Origin: Phlebotomus papatasi
Taxonomy: Eukaryota; Arthropoda; Insecta; Diptera; Psychodidae
Reading direction: 5' to 3'
DNA: 64,000 nt
NCBI RefSeq assembly: GCF_024763615.1
Contig: NC_077223.1
Coordinates: 72,540,627-72,604,626 of the forward strand
In this document: one piece after another, positions 44,350 through 56,032 of the stretch
Numbering within the stretch: the first letter of the stretch is position 1
How the letters are laid out: each line of letters begins with the position of its first letter
The notes under the pieces: model-generated
Databases searched by the model: none
Seen by the model: the letters and a program-made list of their open reading frames with translations, nothing else
Told to the model about the DNA's origin: nothing
Position numbers and translations under genes: made by a program

Positions 44350-44372
44350 CCACCGCCGTCTTAGCGTTGATT
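44350..44372 (+). repeat. CCACCGCCGTCTTA box with GCGTTGATT
   Basis: Identical over 23 bases to the minus strand of 35059-35081. Preceded by acttcaatgtttgtgtgata, similar to the sequence before the box at 33203 (ttcaatgagtgtttattg on the minus strand). Confidence 0.4.
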
Positions 44373-44830
44373 TCGTGAACAAAAAGGGTTTTTCAGAAGT
44401 TTCTGCAAATGCTTCAATAGCAAACCCCGGAAATATGATATTTTTGGAGAGATTTTATTATTGTTTTAGATGGGAAAGGAGAAAATATCAGGAATAAGAA
44501 CAAATTCTGCACTCACGAGCAACTCAACAAGGTTTTGGAAGCCTTTCGTCCCGGTTTCACTTACACTGTTTGTCTCCAATTCGAGACTTTCCCTTGTCTC
44601 CATTTGGATTAATTTGTTTCCAATAGAAGCATTTTACACTCGCATATTTTTCTTGTATTTAAGAAGTTTTCAAATTATATCTAAAGAATTTTCACTAAAC
44701 AGTAATATTCTAGAAGAGTCAAGGAGCAAATTTATGTAATTCTCTTAAGAAAAATATGAACTTAATGTGTTGAATCTTCTATCATAATTAAAGCGTTTGG
44801 AAACGATTTTGAATTAGCACATTTACCCTA
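44373..44830. other. Spacer, no gene called
   Basis: A plus frame from ATG 44470 to 44739 (89 codons) reads MGKEKISGIRTNSALTSN, then becomes F/L/I/S-rich. No domain recognised and no splice support; treated as chance. Confidence 0.3.
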
Positions 44831-45045
44831 GGGGAAAGTACTCTCGCTTTGATCGTTCATGCCTTCGAATAATGTGAATTTATTTTACTTTTCCTAATAG
44901 ATTTCCACATGATTGTCATATAATTATTAATAATTGATAATTAGCTAACTAATAATTAATAGAAATGTTAAAGTCTCTTAAGGAAACCTAAAGAAAATTC
45001 ACATTATTCGAAGTTATGAACGTTCCAAGGGAGAATACTTTCCCT
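44831..45045 (+). mobile_element. MITE family G, copy 2
   Basis: ggggaaagtactctcgcttt to aagggagaatactttccctt. TA before it (44829-44830) and TA-like after. Interior matches copy 1 (gaataatgtgaattt; cacatgattgtcatataatt). Confidence 0.85.
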
Positions 45046-45191
45046 TATTATTTACAAAATAAAAGTAGAGAATATAACACATATCGTACGCTCAGTTTTG
45101 CTGTTTAAAACATGTTTTACAATAGGGATTTGTGTTTAATTTTTCCTGAATTTTAACTTTAAAAATAGTGCTCACTCTCATTAGGCAGTTA

Positions 45192-45413
45192 GGGTACGAT
45201 GAGGTAATTTGGAATCATGTCTTATTTGGAACCTTGATATTTTCTAACAATTTTATATGGAAAAAGGAAAGCGAGAAGGAATACTCTTGAATATAAAGCC
45301 CTGTACTTCTTCGTGGTATTCTTTTTCTCTCTAACCATCTGAAAGAGTGAGAAAATCTTGAAATTACAAAATAGACATGATTCCAAATTACTATATATTA
45401 CCCTAAATATAAC
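45192..45413 (+). mobile_element. MITE family M, copy 2 (complete)
   Basis: gggtacgatgaggtaatttg to caaattactatatattaccc, TA at 45190-45191 and 45414-45415. Shows the uninterrupted structure of the element broken at 11-470. Confidence 0.85.
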
Positions 45414-45475
45414 ATTTTCCAAACATAAATAGTTACGTTATTTCTGTTACTCTGGGTAACGTATAGGGGAAACTG

Positions 45476-45684
45476 GGGCACTACCAAACACGGGGTAGCA
45501 CCAAACACTAATTTTTATTTCTTAACACTTAACTACTTGGACTATCTCAACCATTTCTTCAGTAGACAAGCATCCCAATAGTGCCTATAAATTCCTATAG
45601 GTCTTGTCCTTAGAAGTCGAATATCTGATTAAAAAATCGCAGTGTTTGGTGCTACCCCGTGTTTGGTGGTGCCCCAGTTTCCCC
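45476..45684 (+). mobile_element. MITE family C, copy 2
   Basis: ggggaaactggggcactacc to ggtggtgccccagtttcccc, TA at both ends. Same orientation and interior (cctataaattcctataggtc) as copy 1. Confidence 0.9.
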
Positions 45685-45846
45685 TACTCAATTATTTTTG
45701 GTTTGAAGAAATATTTGCACAATTGCAAAATCTGTAATCAAAATAACATGAACTATGTTTCGCTCAGAGTCATTTGAAGTACCAAAAGTTTGTTTACAGC
45801 ACCAAATTATTTGTGCATATTCCATTAAAAATTAGAGAGATAAGCT

Positions 45847-45980
45847 ACGCACAATCACATTTGTTCTATAAATATGTTTTCTAAACTGTTTCTGAGAGTT
45901 AAGAAAATGACTAAAGCTAAGCCAATTCATTTTAATTGAGACAGTAGACAGTTGTTTACTAAACTGAAGTAATTGTGCGT
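45847..45980. mobile_element. TIR element family S, copy 2 (diverged)
   Basis: acgcacaatcacatttgttc to gaagtaattgtgcgt, with aaatatgttttctaaac inside the left and agttgtttactaaac inside the right. The ends match copy 1 weakly. Confidence 0.5.
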
Positions 45981-46498
45981 TTCTCTTAATCCGCTTCTGC
46001 ATAATACCAGCTGTTTTCCGTTAATCTAGGGGTTTTAATTTTATGATCATTATTAGCCACTAGAAACAGCTTCTGGGTCAATATTTCATGAAATTGAAAA
46101 AAAAAAAGCCATAGCCACAAGATTTCCTCACAAAATGCTTTATTTTAAATTCAACAAGAGATCAAAATCGTGATACTGAATCTGATTTATGGGAGTATAG
46201 TAGGAAAGACATGAGTCAATAAATTTGCAAACTAACGTATGTTTCAGATGAAATTTTCGTGCCTAAAGTCATAAATTTTCACATTAATATTCCAACATAT
46301 TCCAGCAATCAATTGAGGGGCTCAAACTGTGAGCTCCGAACAAAATTGGAAATTTAATCTGACCACGATGGAGTGCATGATCTTCTTTATATTTCGTCCA
46401 TTGGTCTTCCCTTGGCATCCAATCGGTCTTTTTTTTTTTGGCCTTAATTCTTTTCACTGAAGAATGGCCTGAGGGTCGGTAAAGGGGAGAGAAATTAG
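45981..46498. other. Spacer and island, no gene called
   Basis: A minus frame at 46284-46535 (83 codons, TTG start) is K/W-containing but has no ATG or domain. No repeats. Confidence 0.35.
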
Positions 46499-46717
46499 AT
46501 GTTTGCTGCTGGACACCCGAAATCCACGCACCCAAAGAACCTCAAGCACGCAAAAGAAGAAGGCAAACGGAGGAACATGCTTGGCAATTTTGCTGTTGTT
46601 GGGGCAATTGAATATGCTGAAAATGTTACCAAATTAAATTCAAGTTGCTTAAAGTGTCCATCAAGGAAATTTATGGCATGGGAAATCTCTGCGCCTCAAG
46701 GTGTCTTGTCTCAATAG
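46499..46717 (+). CDS. Small ORF, ATG start, unknown 72-residue peptide
   Basis: A true ATG (46499-46501) opens 72 codons to TAG at 46715-46717. The peptide starts MFAAGHPKSTHPKNLKHAK, is basic in its first third and carries two Cys as CLKC near residue 53. There is no signal peptide or membrane segment and no family I know. The surrounding 46.3-46.75 kb is single copy with balanced composition. The opposite strand is also open over part of it. Could be a small protein, part of an untranslated region, or chance; chance is the default. Confidence 0.12.
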   Translation: MFAAGHPKSTHPKNLKHAKEEGKRRNMLGNFAVVGAIEYAENVTKLNSSCLKCPSRKFMAWEISAPQGVLSQ

Positions 46718-47404
46718 TCGTCTCACTTTCATTTTTTTTGGCGCCAAATACCCATTAAGACAGCAACCAAATGTATTCAACATGCAAACAATGTTGCTGC
46801 ACAAGAGCCAAAATAGTTTTTGTTGTTTGTAGTGAAAGATGAATTATTGTTGAGTTCTTTCATTCTACAGTAATTCTACACATTTTTCCCTGTTAGGGTT
46901 CAAAACTCAGAGCTGAAGGGGTGAAAGGGCAACAGAATGAACCACCCTTTTTGCAAAACTCTTTTACTATCACAGCTTTTTTTTTTGGGGGTAGAGAGAG
47001 CACTCGCTGGCTCGGAATCTTAATGTGAATAGCATTTGCAAAACATCTTATTGCATAATCTGATGTAAATTTAAAAATTGCTCAGCAGTATATTTTTTTT
47101 ACATGAAACTATGTCACGTAAATAAGTGATATTACTATAAATTACTTAGCTATAATCTCCATGGAATAAATACTTTAAAAGAATCTATTTAGAAAGTGCT
47201 ACTAAATTTAAAACTTCGACAATGGTGTTAAGATACATGATATTCGTATTTATACAAATAATTTACGTGTAAGTTATTCCTGTAAAAAATTATAAATTTT
47301 TTAGTAAATGGATGGAAATAATTGGGCAGTTTGAAGACGACCTATATAAAAGCTTTTGCAACAACTCAAAAAGGAAAAATCCAAAATTTACATCTGCTTA
47401 TATT
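46718..47404. other. Island end and AT-rich spacer, no gene seen
   Basis: Nothing recognisable. Several caacatgcaaacaatgttgc-type words near 46778-46800 form a small hairpin. Confidence 0.35.
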
Positions 47405-48330
47405 CTTAGGTATTTAAGGTTATGTTTATTGTACAGTAAATTAAATTTTAAATTTACTTTGAATGCGAATTTTATTGAAATTAACAATATTGTTAAACAA
47501 AATTTCACATGAAAGAAGAATTAAGAACACTCAATGGTTTCCAATTTTCTTAAGCTTGAATTCAATGTGAGGTTATGTTGTAACAATCAAACGAGAGTAG
47601 CATTTACGGAACAACAAAAAATATTAACTTTTTAAGAACTGTATCCTTTATTCAATGGCGAAATTCAAAATAATATAATGGTTAGAATAAATTTGTTGCT
47701 TAATCTTAGATCTTTGATTCTTATGTATTTAAGTGAATTAAATATGTGAGGTTATATTGTAGTATTCTGACAAAAATTATCTTTTTAAAAACTTCTTTAA
47801 CAAATTTATTAGTACAGTCAAGTTCCTCAAATAAGAATATTTAGGAGGTATAGATGATATTTCTGCATCATCAAAAGTGAGCAATATTTTTAAAGACGTA
47901 ACGGAAATCGTGTGAATGAAAGTACTTTCTGTAAATTCAGAAAAATAACTTTAAAGAATTTATCGTTATAATTTATTCTTTAATTAATGAAGCTCGTTGA
48001 GAAAGTTGATAATACTGAGGAAACACCAAAGGAAAATTGATCTAATTCAGTCAGACTCCATTCGCAAACTTTCTTTACCTAACCTCAAATTTTACATTTT
48101 GATTTCAACCTTTTTTCGTATTTGCAGAGCTTCACTGTATTCGAGAAATTGCTACATTCTAAAAAACTTTCATACTAGCGTAAAATATAGATTTTTGGAA
48201 TAATCTTCAACATATCCCGTAAAACCAACTTTGGAATAAATCCTTTAAACGAATTTAAATTTACATTATTTTTCCATAATTTTTTAAAATATATATATTT
48301 TTTTAATTTTTTTTAAGGTTATGTTTAAAA
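47405..48330 (-). repeat. Degenerate field with AGGTTATGTT box (inverse of 42 kb field)
   Basis: aggttatgtt or gaggttat(g/a)tt occurs at about 47414, 47571, 47752 and 48318, with steps of 157, 181 and 566 (about three units). It is the reverse complement of the box in 41995-42535. Interbox DNA is too decayed to align by eye. Confidence 0.45.
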
Positions 48331-48423
48331 TATTGTACTGTTTCAATCATTTTAATATGCCAATTTTCTAAAGAACTAATCGAAAAGAAATTATCTACAT
48401 CTTTCAACAAAACCAAAGACGTA

Positions 48424-48762
48424 CAGTAGAGCCGCGCTATAGGCCATATTTGGTTCAAGATTTGACACTTGGGTCGCACTATAGTCCATGTCATTTTTTA
48501 AAATTATCAACGACTTTTAGTATTGAAATTGCTTGACGGCTTCCACTTTCTTTGCGATTGTGGTACCTGTCCTCGCTCTCTTCATTATTGATCACAATTA
48601 TCACAACTACTCAATAAAGTTTGCCAAAAAATATTAAAATAATTATGACAACATTGCATGTCGCGTACTAAAAAACATAACCTAACTTAAAATCAGTGTT
48701 TTAAAATTAACGATCGATAATTTGTGGACTATAGAGAGATGGCCTATAGCGGGGCTCTACTG
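48424..48762. mobile_element. Pogo/Tigger-like MITE family I (CAGTAGAG), copy 1
   Basis: cagtagagccgcgctatagg to cctatagcggggctctactg, TA at 48422-48423 and 48763-48764. Sub-terminal cactatagtccat / gtggactatagag repeats extend the stem. CAGTAGA-type ends with a TA duplication are typical of Tigger/pogo. Relatives at 58695 and 62879. Confidence 0.85.
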
Positions 48763-48764
48763 TA

Positions 48765-50421
48765 ATATCAAGTTTAAATCTTTGAGGTTAAGTTTCGTGG
48801 ATTTTTTTAAACAGTTTTTTTTTATCACTTAGTTCGCAAAGAAAAGATATTATGAAACAAAATTAGGAAATTTGAATACTATATTTCTTGTTCAGTGTAA
48901 AAATTGTAATACAAAATCTCTCTCTACGAAAGTGGAAGACCCAAAAGAAGGATAATAAATGCAGTTCTTTTGCCACTTAATCCCTTCTCACTAGTAATTT
49001 TCTTCCTTTTCTCATGCTAAATAGATTCACGTTGAATAACAGGGTAGAAATACAAAATGATTAACTGCCCTCATTGTCGTTTATTTTTCATGCACGGTGA
49101 GAAAGGGTTTTCAAATCAATACACGAAAGGATACTTTCTTCCACAACAGGCACTTTGAGAAAATTCCCCAGGAACCCCAAAATTTGAATGACAATAACCC
49201 CTGAAATCCGTGAGAAAAATGTTCAGTGGCATATTCGAATGATTAAAATATTTTTCACATCAATCTTGAGTGCAGAAAACTATGGAGCTTTTTAGCATAT
49301 TTTGAGAATGAATAAGCATCCCTTCGTCATCTCTGGCTGTCTGACAAATCGTCTGCGAATTAATAAATTATTGCTTGTCCAAATAGATGTGGCTTCACGT
49401 GAAATGAATGTGTACATATTTATTTATGATAATCACCGAGATTTAAGCATGGGAGACGACAGAGAAATCCTCACCAATTGAAAGATGATGATTGGAAAAG
49501 TACACGGAATTTTTCGCGAGGGATTCACTCTCTCATCTGCCATTTCGATTTGGAGGGAAAGTAATCCCTGAAAATATCTATGGAGGTCTCTAAATTGCTC
49601 CTTGGGAGATTTTCAGTGATGTTCTAGGGAAGATTTTCCAACAGAAAGCTGATTGAAATCTATTGATCTGGCGTGATCTCTAAAGACGATGACTTTCAAG
49701 GTAGAATTTGCAGAAGTGATTATATTTCCCCTACTGTTTTACAGGAATATTCAAATAATACGGCCAATAATTTCGATAAATTCAATCAAAAAGAGAAATT
49801 TTATATTCAAAGAGAGACTGCAATGTAATAGAAAATAATTCCTTTTCAAAAGAAATTCTATGAGGGGTATTCATTTAGTGAATAAACGTACCATGACTGC
49901 AAATTAGTTGTTGATCGTAGAATTGAATAAATACATCAAAAGATGTTGTTGTGCTAAAATCACTAAAATATATTTTTTTCAACGAACAAATTATTTGTTT
50001 CTATGCACAATCATGTGACAAAGACATTTGTTTAGGAAATGTTCTTAATGATTCTTGCATATCTAATGGCAAAGTTTAGCATTGCGCATTTCGACAAACT
50101 TGTTGTTTGCAATATTAAATTAGTTAAATTTGCATATTCATCAGTATATCAACTATTGAGTGAATTATATGATTTACAGCAATGTAAATTACAAGTTTTC
50201 CACGAACGCACAAAATTAAGTTTGCAGGTTACATTTGTTATGCATAAAGCTTATATGTCTAAGTTCACGAACTAGTTTATGGAAAAAGTCGTCAATAAGA
50301 GCCATTAAAATGATGATTTATTGCATTTATATGCTCGTAATAAAATTTTATTATTAATCTTTAATGGCTTTTCAATTTAAAATCACAAGCTGAGAACTTT
50401 CATAGAATCCTAAGTCATATA
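48765..50421. other. Spacer and single-copy island, no gene recognised
   Basis: An island lies at about 49000-49720. The 78-codon frame 50039-50275 has no ATG at its open end and no domain. No repeat until the family C fragment at 50422. Confidence 0.35.
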
Positions 50422-50573
50422 GGGGAAACTGGGGCACCACCAAACACGGGGTAGCACCAAACACTGCAATTTTTTAATCAGATATTCGACTTCTGAGGAC
50501 AAGACTTATAGGCATTTATAGGCACTATAGGCATGCTTGTTATTAGGAATAAAAATTAGTGTTTGGTGCTATA
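50422..50573 (-). mobile_element. MITE family C, copy 3 (truncated)
   Basis: ggggaaactggggcaccacc through gtgtttggtgctat; the right terminal 30 bases are missing. The break coincides with the start of MITE A copy 4. The missing part does not reappear after it, so the truncation was not a simple insertion. Confidence 0.75.
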
Positions 50574-50575
50574 TA

Positions 50576-50963
50576 GGGTAAGTGTACCAAATTCCGGCCA
50601 GCTTGAAATTCCAGCAACCTTTTTTGTTCCTCGAATTTCCATGATTTTTTAGTTTTTACATACTCTAGAGCAGGAAATAGACGGAGACACTGAACCTTTC
50701 TTGATTTTCACAATTTTATTCTCTACGACGAATGAAACATACTCTAGAGATTATACAATGCAAAAGAATAACAAAAAATGTAGCTTTGAAAAACGAGATG
50801 AAAAAGACATTTTGAGAATTCCCGAAGGGCAAGGAACTATGAGAATGAAGGTGGCCGAAATAGGGCACCAAAACTATGTCTACATTTTTATTCATTTTAA
50901 AATGTATTAAGAATAATTTTAAAGTAAATAAGGCAACTATGCCGAAATTTGGCACACTTACCC
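50576..50963 (-). mobile_element. MITE family A, copy 4, with a 66-bp insertion
   Basis: gggtaagtgtaccaaattcc to tttggcacacttaccc, TA before. It carries an extra 66 bp at 50671-50736 and lacks part of the region before the right end seen in copy 3. Confidence 0.85.
50671..50736. mobile_element. 66-bp insertion flanked by a 13-bp direct repeat
   Basis: acatactctagag stands at 50658-50670 and again at 50737-50749. Other family A copies have this word once (for example acgtactctagag at about 29025). The extra 66 bp start caggaaatagacggagacac. A 13-bp target duplication suits a LINE-type retro-insertion, but no poly(A) is seen. On the minus strand ggttcagtgtctccgtc matches 7062-7078 at 16 of 17. 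Confidence 0.6.
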
Positions 50964-51729
50964 TCAATATGTGTTATTGGAGTGAAAAATCTATGTTATA
51001 ATTAATGATAGTCGGTTAGAAAGTACAAAATGATGGTTGAGTTACATCTTTCATCCCTAATTCTAGCACTTTTTGTACTAATGCCATTCTTTCTGACTAA
51101 TCAACTTAAGAAACTTTAATTTGGTGATAGACATAATGGCTCCATTCAGTACCTTTCGAAGAAATAAAGTGATTCCAAAGCCAAGCCAAACCTACTCGAA
51201 AATCTACCGGAAGCCTAAAATGCAAGTTCATATACCCGCCGCTTTAGAACGGATTGTTCTGCAATTTCGAATTTCTATATTCTTGACATTTCAATCGTCA
51301 ACAACAGTGTGCAAAAATTGCTGCGAAAAGTGAATTTTTGTGGAATTTCAGGATGGAAGAATGTCTTAAATGCTATTTCATTCAAAGAAATGTCCTTTTA
51401 ATGAACTTGCTCACTTTTGTGTAACTCGTCGGTTTAAACATCCGAACTTCCAATAGGTTTTTAGGTAAGAACTCTTTGATATACGTTCGAATCGGTAAAG
51501 GAAAACCTCAACCGGAGAGAGCTCTCAAATCGGGAAGGTTATTACTGAACGAGAGGAATCTGAGCATTCATAGGTGAAATTTGTCTAAGAGAAAAGACGT
51601 TCGAAAATCTGTTTCGAAAGCCAAAAAAATTTTTACTTTTCATTTCGGCCGCGTGGTGGCTGAAGTACTTCTTCTCCGAATCTACTTTTTTTATGAGCTC
51701 ACGAGGCGTCGAAGATTCCAATTCCATTG
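50964..51729. other. Single-copy stretch, no gene called
   Basis: A 66-codon frame from ATG 51133 within 51121-51333 and a minus frame at 51542-51727 have no recognised domain. No repeats. Confidence 0.3.
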
Positions 51730-51935
51730 TAATTCCCCTTTTAAAATCACTGAATAATATATTGAGCAGCTTTTAACATGGTATTTCATACATTTTCCCA
51801 ATTCTTGTGGAAAAGATTTGTTTAAAAATTCGATGTTGAGTTTGAATTTTTCGAAAATCAACGACATTTTATGTCAATAGAATTCCGTATATTTTTTATC
51901 CAAGACATTATTAGAGAATCAATGGATTACTAAAA
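51730..51935 (+). mobile_element. Family Q, diverged half copy
   Basis: ttcatacattttcccaattc, aaaatcaacgacattttatg and ttatccaagacattattaga follow the same order as 13480-13677. The left half is absent. Confidence 0.6.
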
Positions 51936-52201
51936 GCAAGCCTCTAATCTAAACTGCTAGAATAAGGTTAAACATGTGTAAACTTGTGAATAAATAATTT
52001 TAATACCCTAATAATGAAGATAGTTAAATGAGATAAAAAACACGGCTTTTGATCTTGATCCTTTTCCACCTTTTTAATACTCTAACAACGTTTCGGAGAT
52101 TATTGACTCCTTCAATTGCAGCTTTGCAAATTTCTTTTTACAAATGTTAATAACTAAGAGTAATATTTAAGTAGGTATATTGACTACAAATCCGAGCTAT
52201 A

Positions 52202-52438
52202 AGGTAAAGTACCCTCTAGTCGGCCGGTTCCTCAACTCGGCCAGTTGAATAATTTAACCAATTTTTTAACGTTTTATAGTCAATTTCTATGAAATTTTTA
52301 CTGATTTACGTTATATATAATATAATACACCTTATAATGTTAAATTGGTAAGTCCATATTATAACAAATCTAAGTAAATTGAATAAATAGTCGCACTGGC
52401 CGAGTTGAGAAACCGGCCGACTACAGGGTACTTTACCT
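52202..52438. mobile_element. TA-flanked MITE family H, compact copy
   Basis: aggtaaagtaccctctagtc then ggccggttcctcaactcggc; right gccgagttgagaaaccggcc then gactacagggtactttacct. TA at 52200-52201 and 52439-52440. About 55-bp arms with a short AT-rich centre. Relative of 18298-19250. Confidence 0.85.
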
Positions 52439-52440
52439 TA

Positions 52441-54635
52441 TATGGCTAAGGAATTTATGAATCTATTGAGTTAGTTCCTTAGTTAGAAATTGGATACTTG
52501 AAGCAAGTAACCCTAATCTCCAATCTTCAAGTTTAAGTTTTTAAGGATCTTTTCTTAATTATGGTTTATTAAAATAAGATCATAGTACTAAACGTTAACT
52601 GAAGTATCAAAAATACATAGAGTAACTTTAATTCTCTCAAAAACTGCAAGAATCATTGTTCATATGTTTCAATTGATAATAAAAGAATGCAAAAGTCTCT
52701 TTGCATGGAGTAATGCGAATTCTAGCAAATTAAATCTGCCTATTTATTATGAAGTCAAAGACTAGAATTTATTCTAGAATTTAAATATGAAGTATTGAAT
52801 TACATGAATTACCTGAGTTTTTGCTTAAACGTGAACTATATACAGAATAATTTTTTTATACAGTTTTATAAATAGGTAATATTAATTCCGAAAACTGCTA
52901 GAATCAGGGACTATCCTTTTTAATTGAATATAAGGAGAAAGAGAAATGAGAGAAATGTAGTGTAACCATTATTTCAAATATGATTACGCTAAGCCGTCTG
53001 CCAGCTAATCCTCAGGTCTGTCAAGACCCTTACCAACGGATATTCCTACTTCTAGCAGTTGCTAAGTGTTTTTTTTCGTAATTTCATAGATTTTTTTCAA
53101 ATTAATGGATGGAGCTCGGTTTAACGTAATACGTATTATTGCAATTGTTTAACAAATTTCATATTACCCCTGCTTACACAAGATCTGTCAAATACCGATT
53201 GAATTCTAGAACTTATTTAGGGACTTAATCTTCAAAATGCTTACAGCAATATTTCTGCATTATATACAATTGGTATAAATATTCCTCAAATGACAAACCT
53301 CTCACAACTAACGACTTATCTTTTTTATAATCTTATTTATTGTTCTTTGAGCGGTATTTTTGGGATCTTGAAGACTCAATTAACGAATTCTTGACACTTT
53401 TACAATGCTTTTCGATACTACAATAAAAGTTAATTTCACAGTGTTTTGCTTATTTCATCCAACTGTTTGTAAATCTGTATGTCAAGGTGGAAAACTTGCA
53501 AAAGCACCCCATTAGACATGTTTGAAAAACTTTTCTCGTATACGGAATATATTTTCTAAATTTTCCACTTTGTCAGAATTGCTGGGCTGTTGTCTCCTCT
53601 CGCCCTCAGTTTATTGTGCATGCAGAAGCTAGGAAGTACTATAGGATGTCTCCTGAGTGCATTTATAGTTTGAAAAATAATGGCGTAAAATATGCTCAAG
53701 AGCTTGGGTGAACGCGCCTTCAGACATATTGAGCAAATTTTCCCTCATACGCAAAAATGTTAATGGGCAAAGTTTTTCATCCATTGCTGCGGATAATTTA
53801 TATATTTACATTTGGGTGGGTCGCACAATTGCACCCTTCAATTGCACAGACACACACGAGTAATTTCCAACTTGCAGACTTTTCGGCCTCGATGGCAATT
53901 GCGATATGGGCCTGTCTGTGGCAACATGGTTGAAATGGAACGGGAGGGTAATACTAAGTCCCACACCCCATTTGGAAATTCACGTGCAACTAATGAAATT
54001 ATCTCTTGCACTCATAGAGTCAGTTCTGTTGGGGTGGTTTGTTGGTGCATTGGAGTGTGACAATCCCAGGCAAATACCAGGAGGGAGTTCGCTTATTGGT
54101 TGATTGACCCCTTTACCCAAGTTGCCAGAGATTTTCTTCCTGGCTGCAACTCCACAATGGCCACAAATGTGTGGCTGCGCGCGCGATGGGTCCCCAATTG
54201 ATGAATGTCTCTGATTCATACAGAGGACAAATTCATCGGGCCTTTGTCCTCACAACATTGTGTAATAATATCATTGGGGAATTAAAAAAAAAAATAAATA
54301 AAAGAAATCACAGAAAAACAACACCGACCAACAAGTCGGGGCTTCTTCCTTTTTCACGTGTGGCTCTCAATATATTTTATTGTTTATTGTGAGCCGCAAG
54401 AAACACCATGAATTGAATGTTGGAATCAATTGTTATACGATGATCGCGCCGGGGAAGAAAAGAAAAATTTCTTTTACGACAACCATACCTGCAGAGCCCG
54501 TCTTCAATACTTCTTTTCTACCTCTTCTTCCATATTACTAAAAACATTCCCTCAACTCAATACCGATCTTCTCTTCAATCTTCTGGCCAAAGAAACTTGG
54601 TAAGAGGCAGAAGAAAAAATCCAGACACCGGAGCC
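52441..54635. other. AT-rich spacer then single-copy island, no gene recognised
   Basis: The island runs from about 53560. At 53820-53910, cacaattgcac, tcaattgcac and ggcaattgcg cluster within 90 bp. Frames 53812-54060, 53906-54103 and 53980-54219 overlap on both strands without a convincing start. A donor-like ttg|gtaaga lies at 54599. Confidence 0.35.
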
Positions 54636-55091
54636 ATGCACCAAGTATTCAACAGGGGCCCGGATTCTTTTTTTTTTCTTAGCCTCAACTTCTCATACCT
54701 CATCTTGCCTCATGTTTTTACGTGTCCCTCTTCAATCGCATTTTCGGCTACCCAATCCAATAAATACAATACACCAGGTAATGTGTCAAATTGCAATAAA
54801 CTGATGCAAGGTGAAACGATTGTTAGCAGTCTACCCTCTTTCACATTTTTTTCCCCATGTTCGGCCGCTCACCCTGATGGGTCTCTCAAAGGAGGACACG
54901 AAACTCAACTGACAGAGCTTAGACCGTCTAAGCACCATAAGGATCTATTGTTAGTCAGGCCAAAAAAAAAACACACACAAACCCCAAAAAGTGAGGAAAA
55001 TCCTATTATCGAGCCAATTTTTTTTACCAGGACATTTTCACACCCAACTAGTTCTAGCCAGTTTCGTTCCTCCTCTCCAATAAACCTATAA
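54636..55091 (+). CDS. Longest ATG open frame in the window, unknown 151-residue product
   Basis: ATG at 54636-54638 opens 151 codons to a stop at 55089-55091; the frame is open back to about 54597. The peptide begins MHQVFNRGPDSFFFLSLNFS, has a hydrophobic patch at residues 10-25, is Ser/Pro/Thr-rich in the middle, and carries a basic KKKHTQTPK stretch near residue 115. No conserved domain recognised. The composition partly reflects the underlying T- and A-run sequence. By length it is near the limit of what chance gives at this composition. No splice or promoter evidence. Confidence 0.15.
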   Translation: MHQVFNRGPDSFFFLSLNFSYLILPHVFTCPSSIAFSATQSNKYNTPGNVSNCNKLMQGETIVSSLPSFTFFSPCSAAHPDGSLKGGHETQLTELRPSKHHKDLLLVRPKKKHTQTPKSEENPIIEPIFFTRTFSHPTSSSQFRSSSPINL

Positions 55092-55601
55092 CTTCTCAGA
55101 GTCAAGTTCATTCCTTCTTCTGCATCTCGCTACAAGAAATTCCTCATTTTGCTTTTAAAATAGAATTCAAACACCACCGAGGTTATAAATGAGCTTGAAT
55201 ACATCATAATTTTTCTTCGGATATCCAAGTCTGAAAGCAATAAAAAAAACAACCGATTGACCGCGGATGGAAAAAGCTATTTTACACGTTTCGTGTTTCA
55301 TTAGAAATTGGGATCTCATGTGATTCTTCTAGAAAGGATACTTATTGAGGAGGATAACAACGATGCATAATCTTCATATACAGCCCAATGCTACTAAATA
55401 TCCTGGAATTATTCTCAGGCGGTCTTCAGACTACAGGTTTAGACCAATGCTCGAAAGTCTCAAAATCGTAATTAGCAACCAATTATTTTACTTTGTCAGA
55501 ATCTAATAGATCGTTTGCTCATAGTAATCCAATTCTAAGTTTTTTTCCAAAAAAAAAATCATTAATAATAATAAATTAGAGCAGCTAAACAACATGATTA
55601 A
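55092..55601. other. Island end and AT-rich spacer
   Basis: Nothing recognised before the foldback element. Confidence 0.4.
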
Positions 55602-56029
55602 GGGCAGAATCACATTGACAGTAAAATGCTCATCGTTACAGTCAAAGCCTCACCGCATTTCATTAATTTACGCATTTTCATTGCAATTCTTACACAAATT
55701 CACAATTACCGTATTACCTTATCTCATACTCTGTGGCACTAAGTGAAAATAATATAAGAAAACCGAAGAAATAAAACGAAAATGCGGTAAACGGTGAGCA
55801 AAAAAAACTGTACGAAAAACTGTAGCAAAAAATCCTACAGTTTTTGTTTTTGTTCACCGTTAATCGCATTTTTGTTTCATTTATTCAATTTTCTTTTATT
55901 ATTTTCACCTAGTGCCACCGAGTCTGTGATAAGGTAATACGGTAATTTAAAATTTTCGTAAGAATTGCAATGAAAATGTGTAAATCAACGAAATACGGTG
56001 AGCATTTTACTGTAAATGCGATTCTGCCC
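55602..56029. mobile_element. Foldback MITE family F, copy 2
   Basis: gggcagaatcacattgacag to gtaaatgcgattctgccc, TAA on both sides (55599-55601, 56030-56032). Same arms as copy 1 (cgcatttcattaatttacgc; gtgccaccgagtctgtgata) with a few indels. The arms still pair over almost their full length. Confidence 0.85.
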
Positions 56030-56032
56030 TAA

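Noticed and set aside
42000..48330. Telomere-like repeats (AACATAACCT resembles AACCTAACCT)
   Set aside because: The box is spaced by 145-190 bp and never tandem, and differs from the insect TTAGG repeat.
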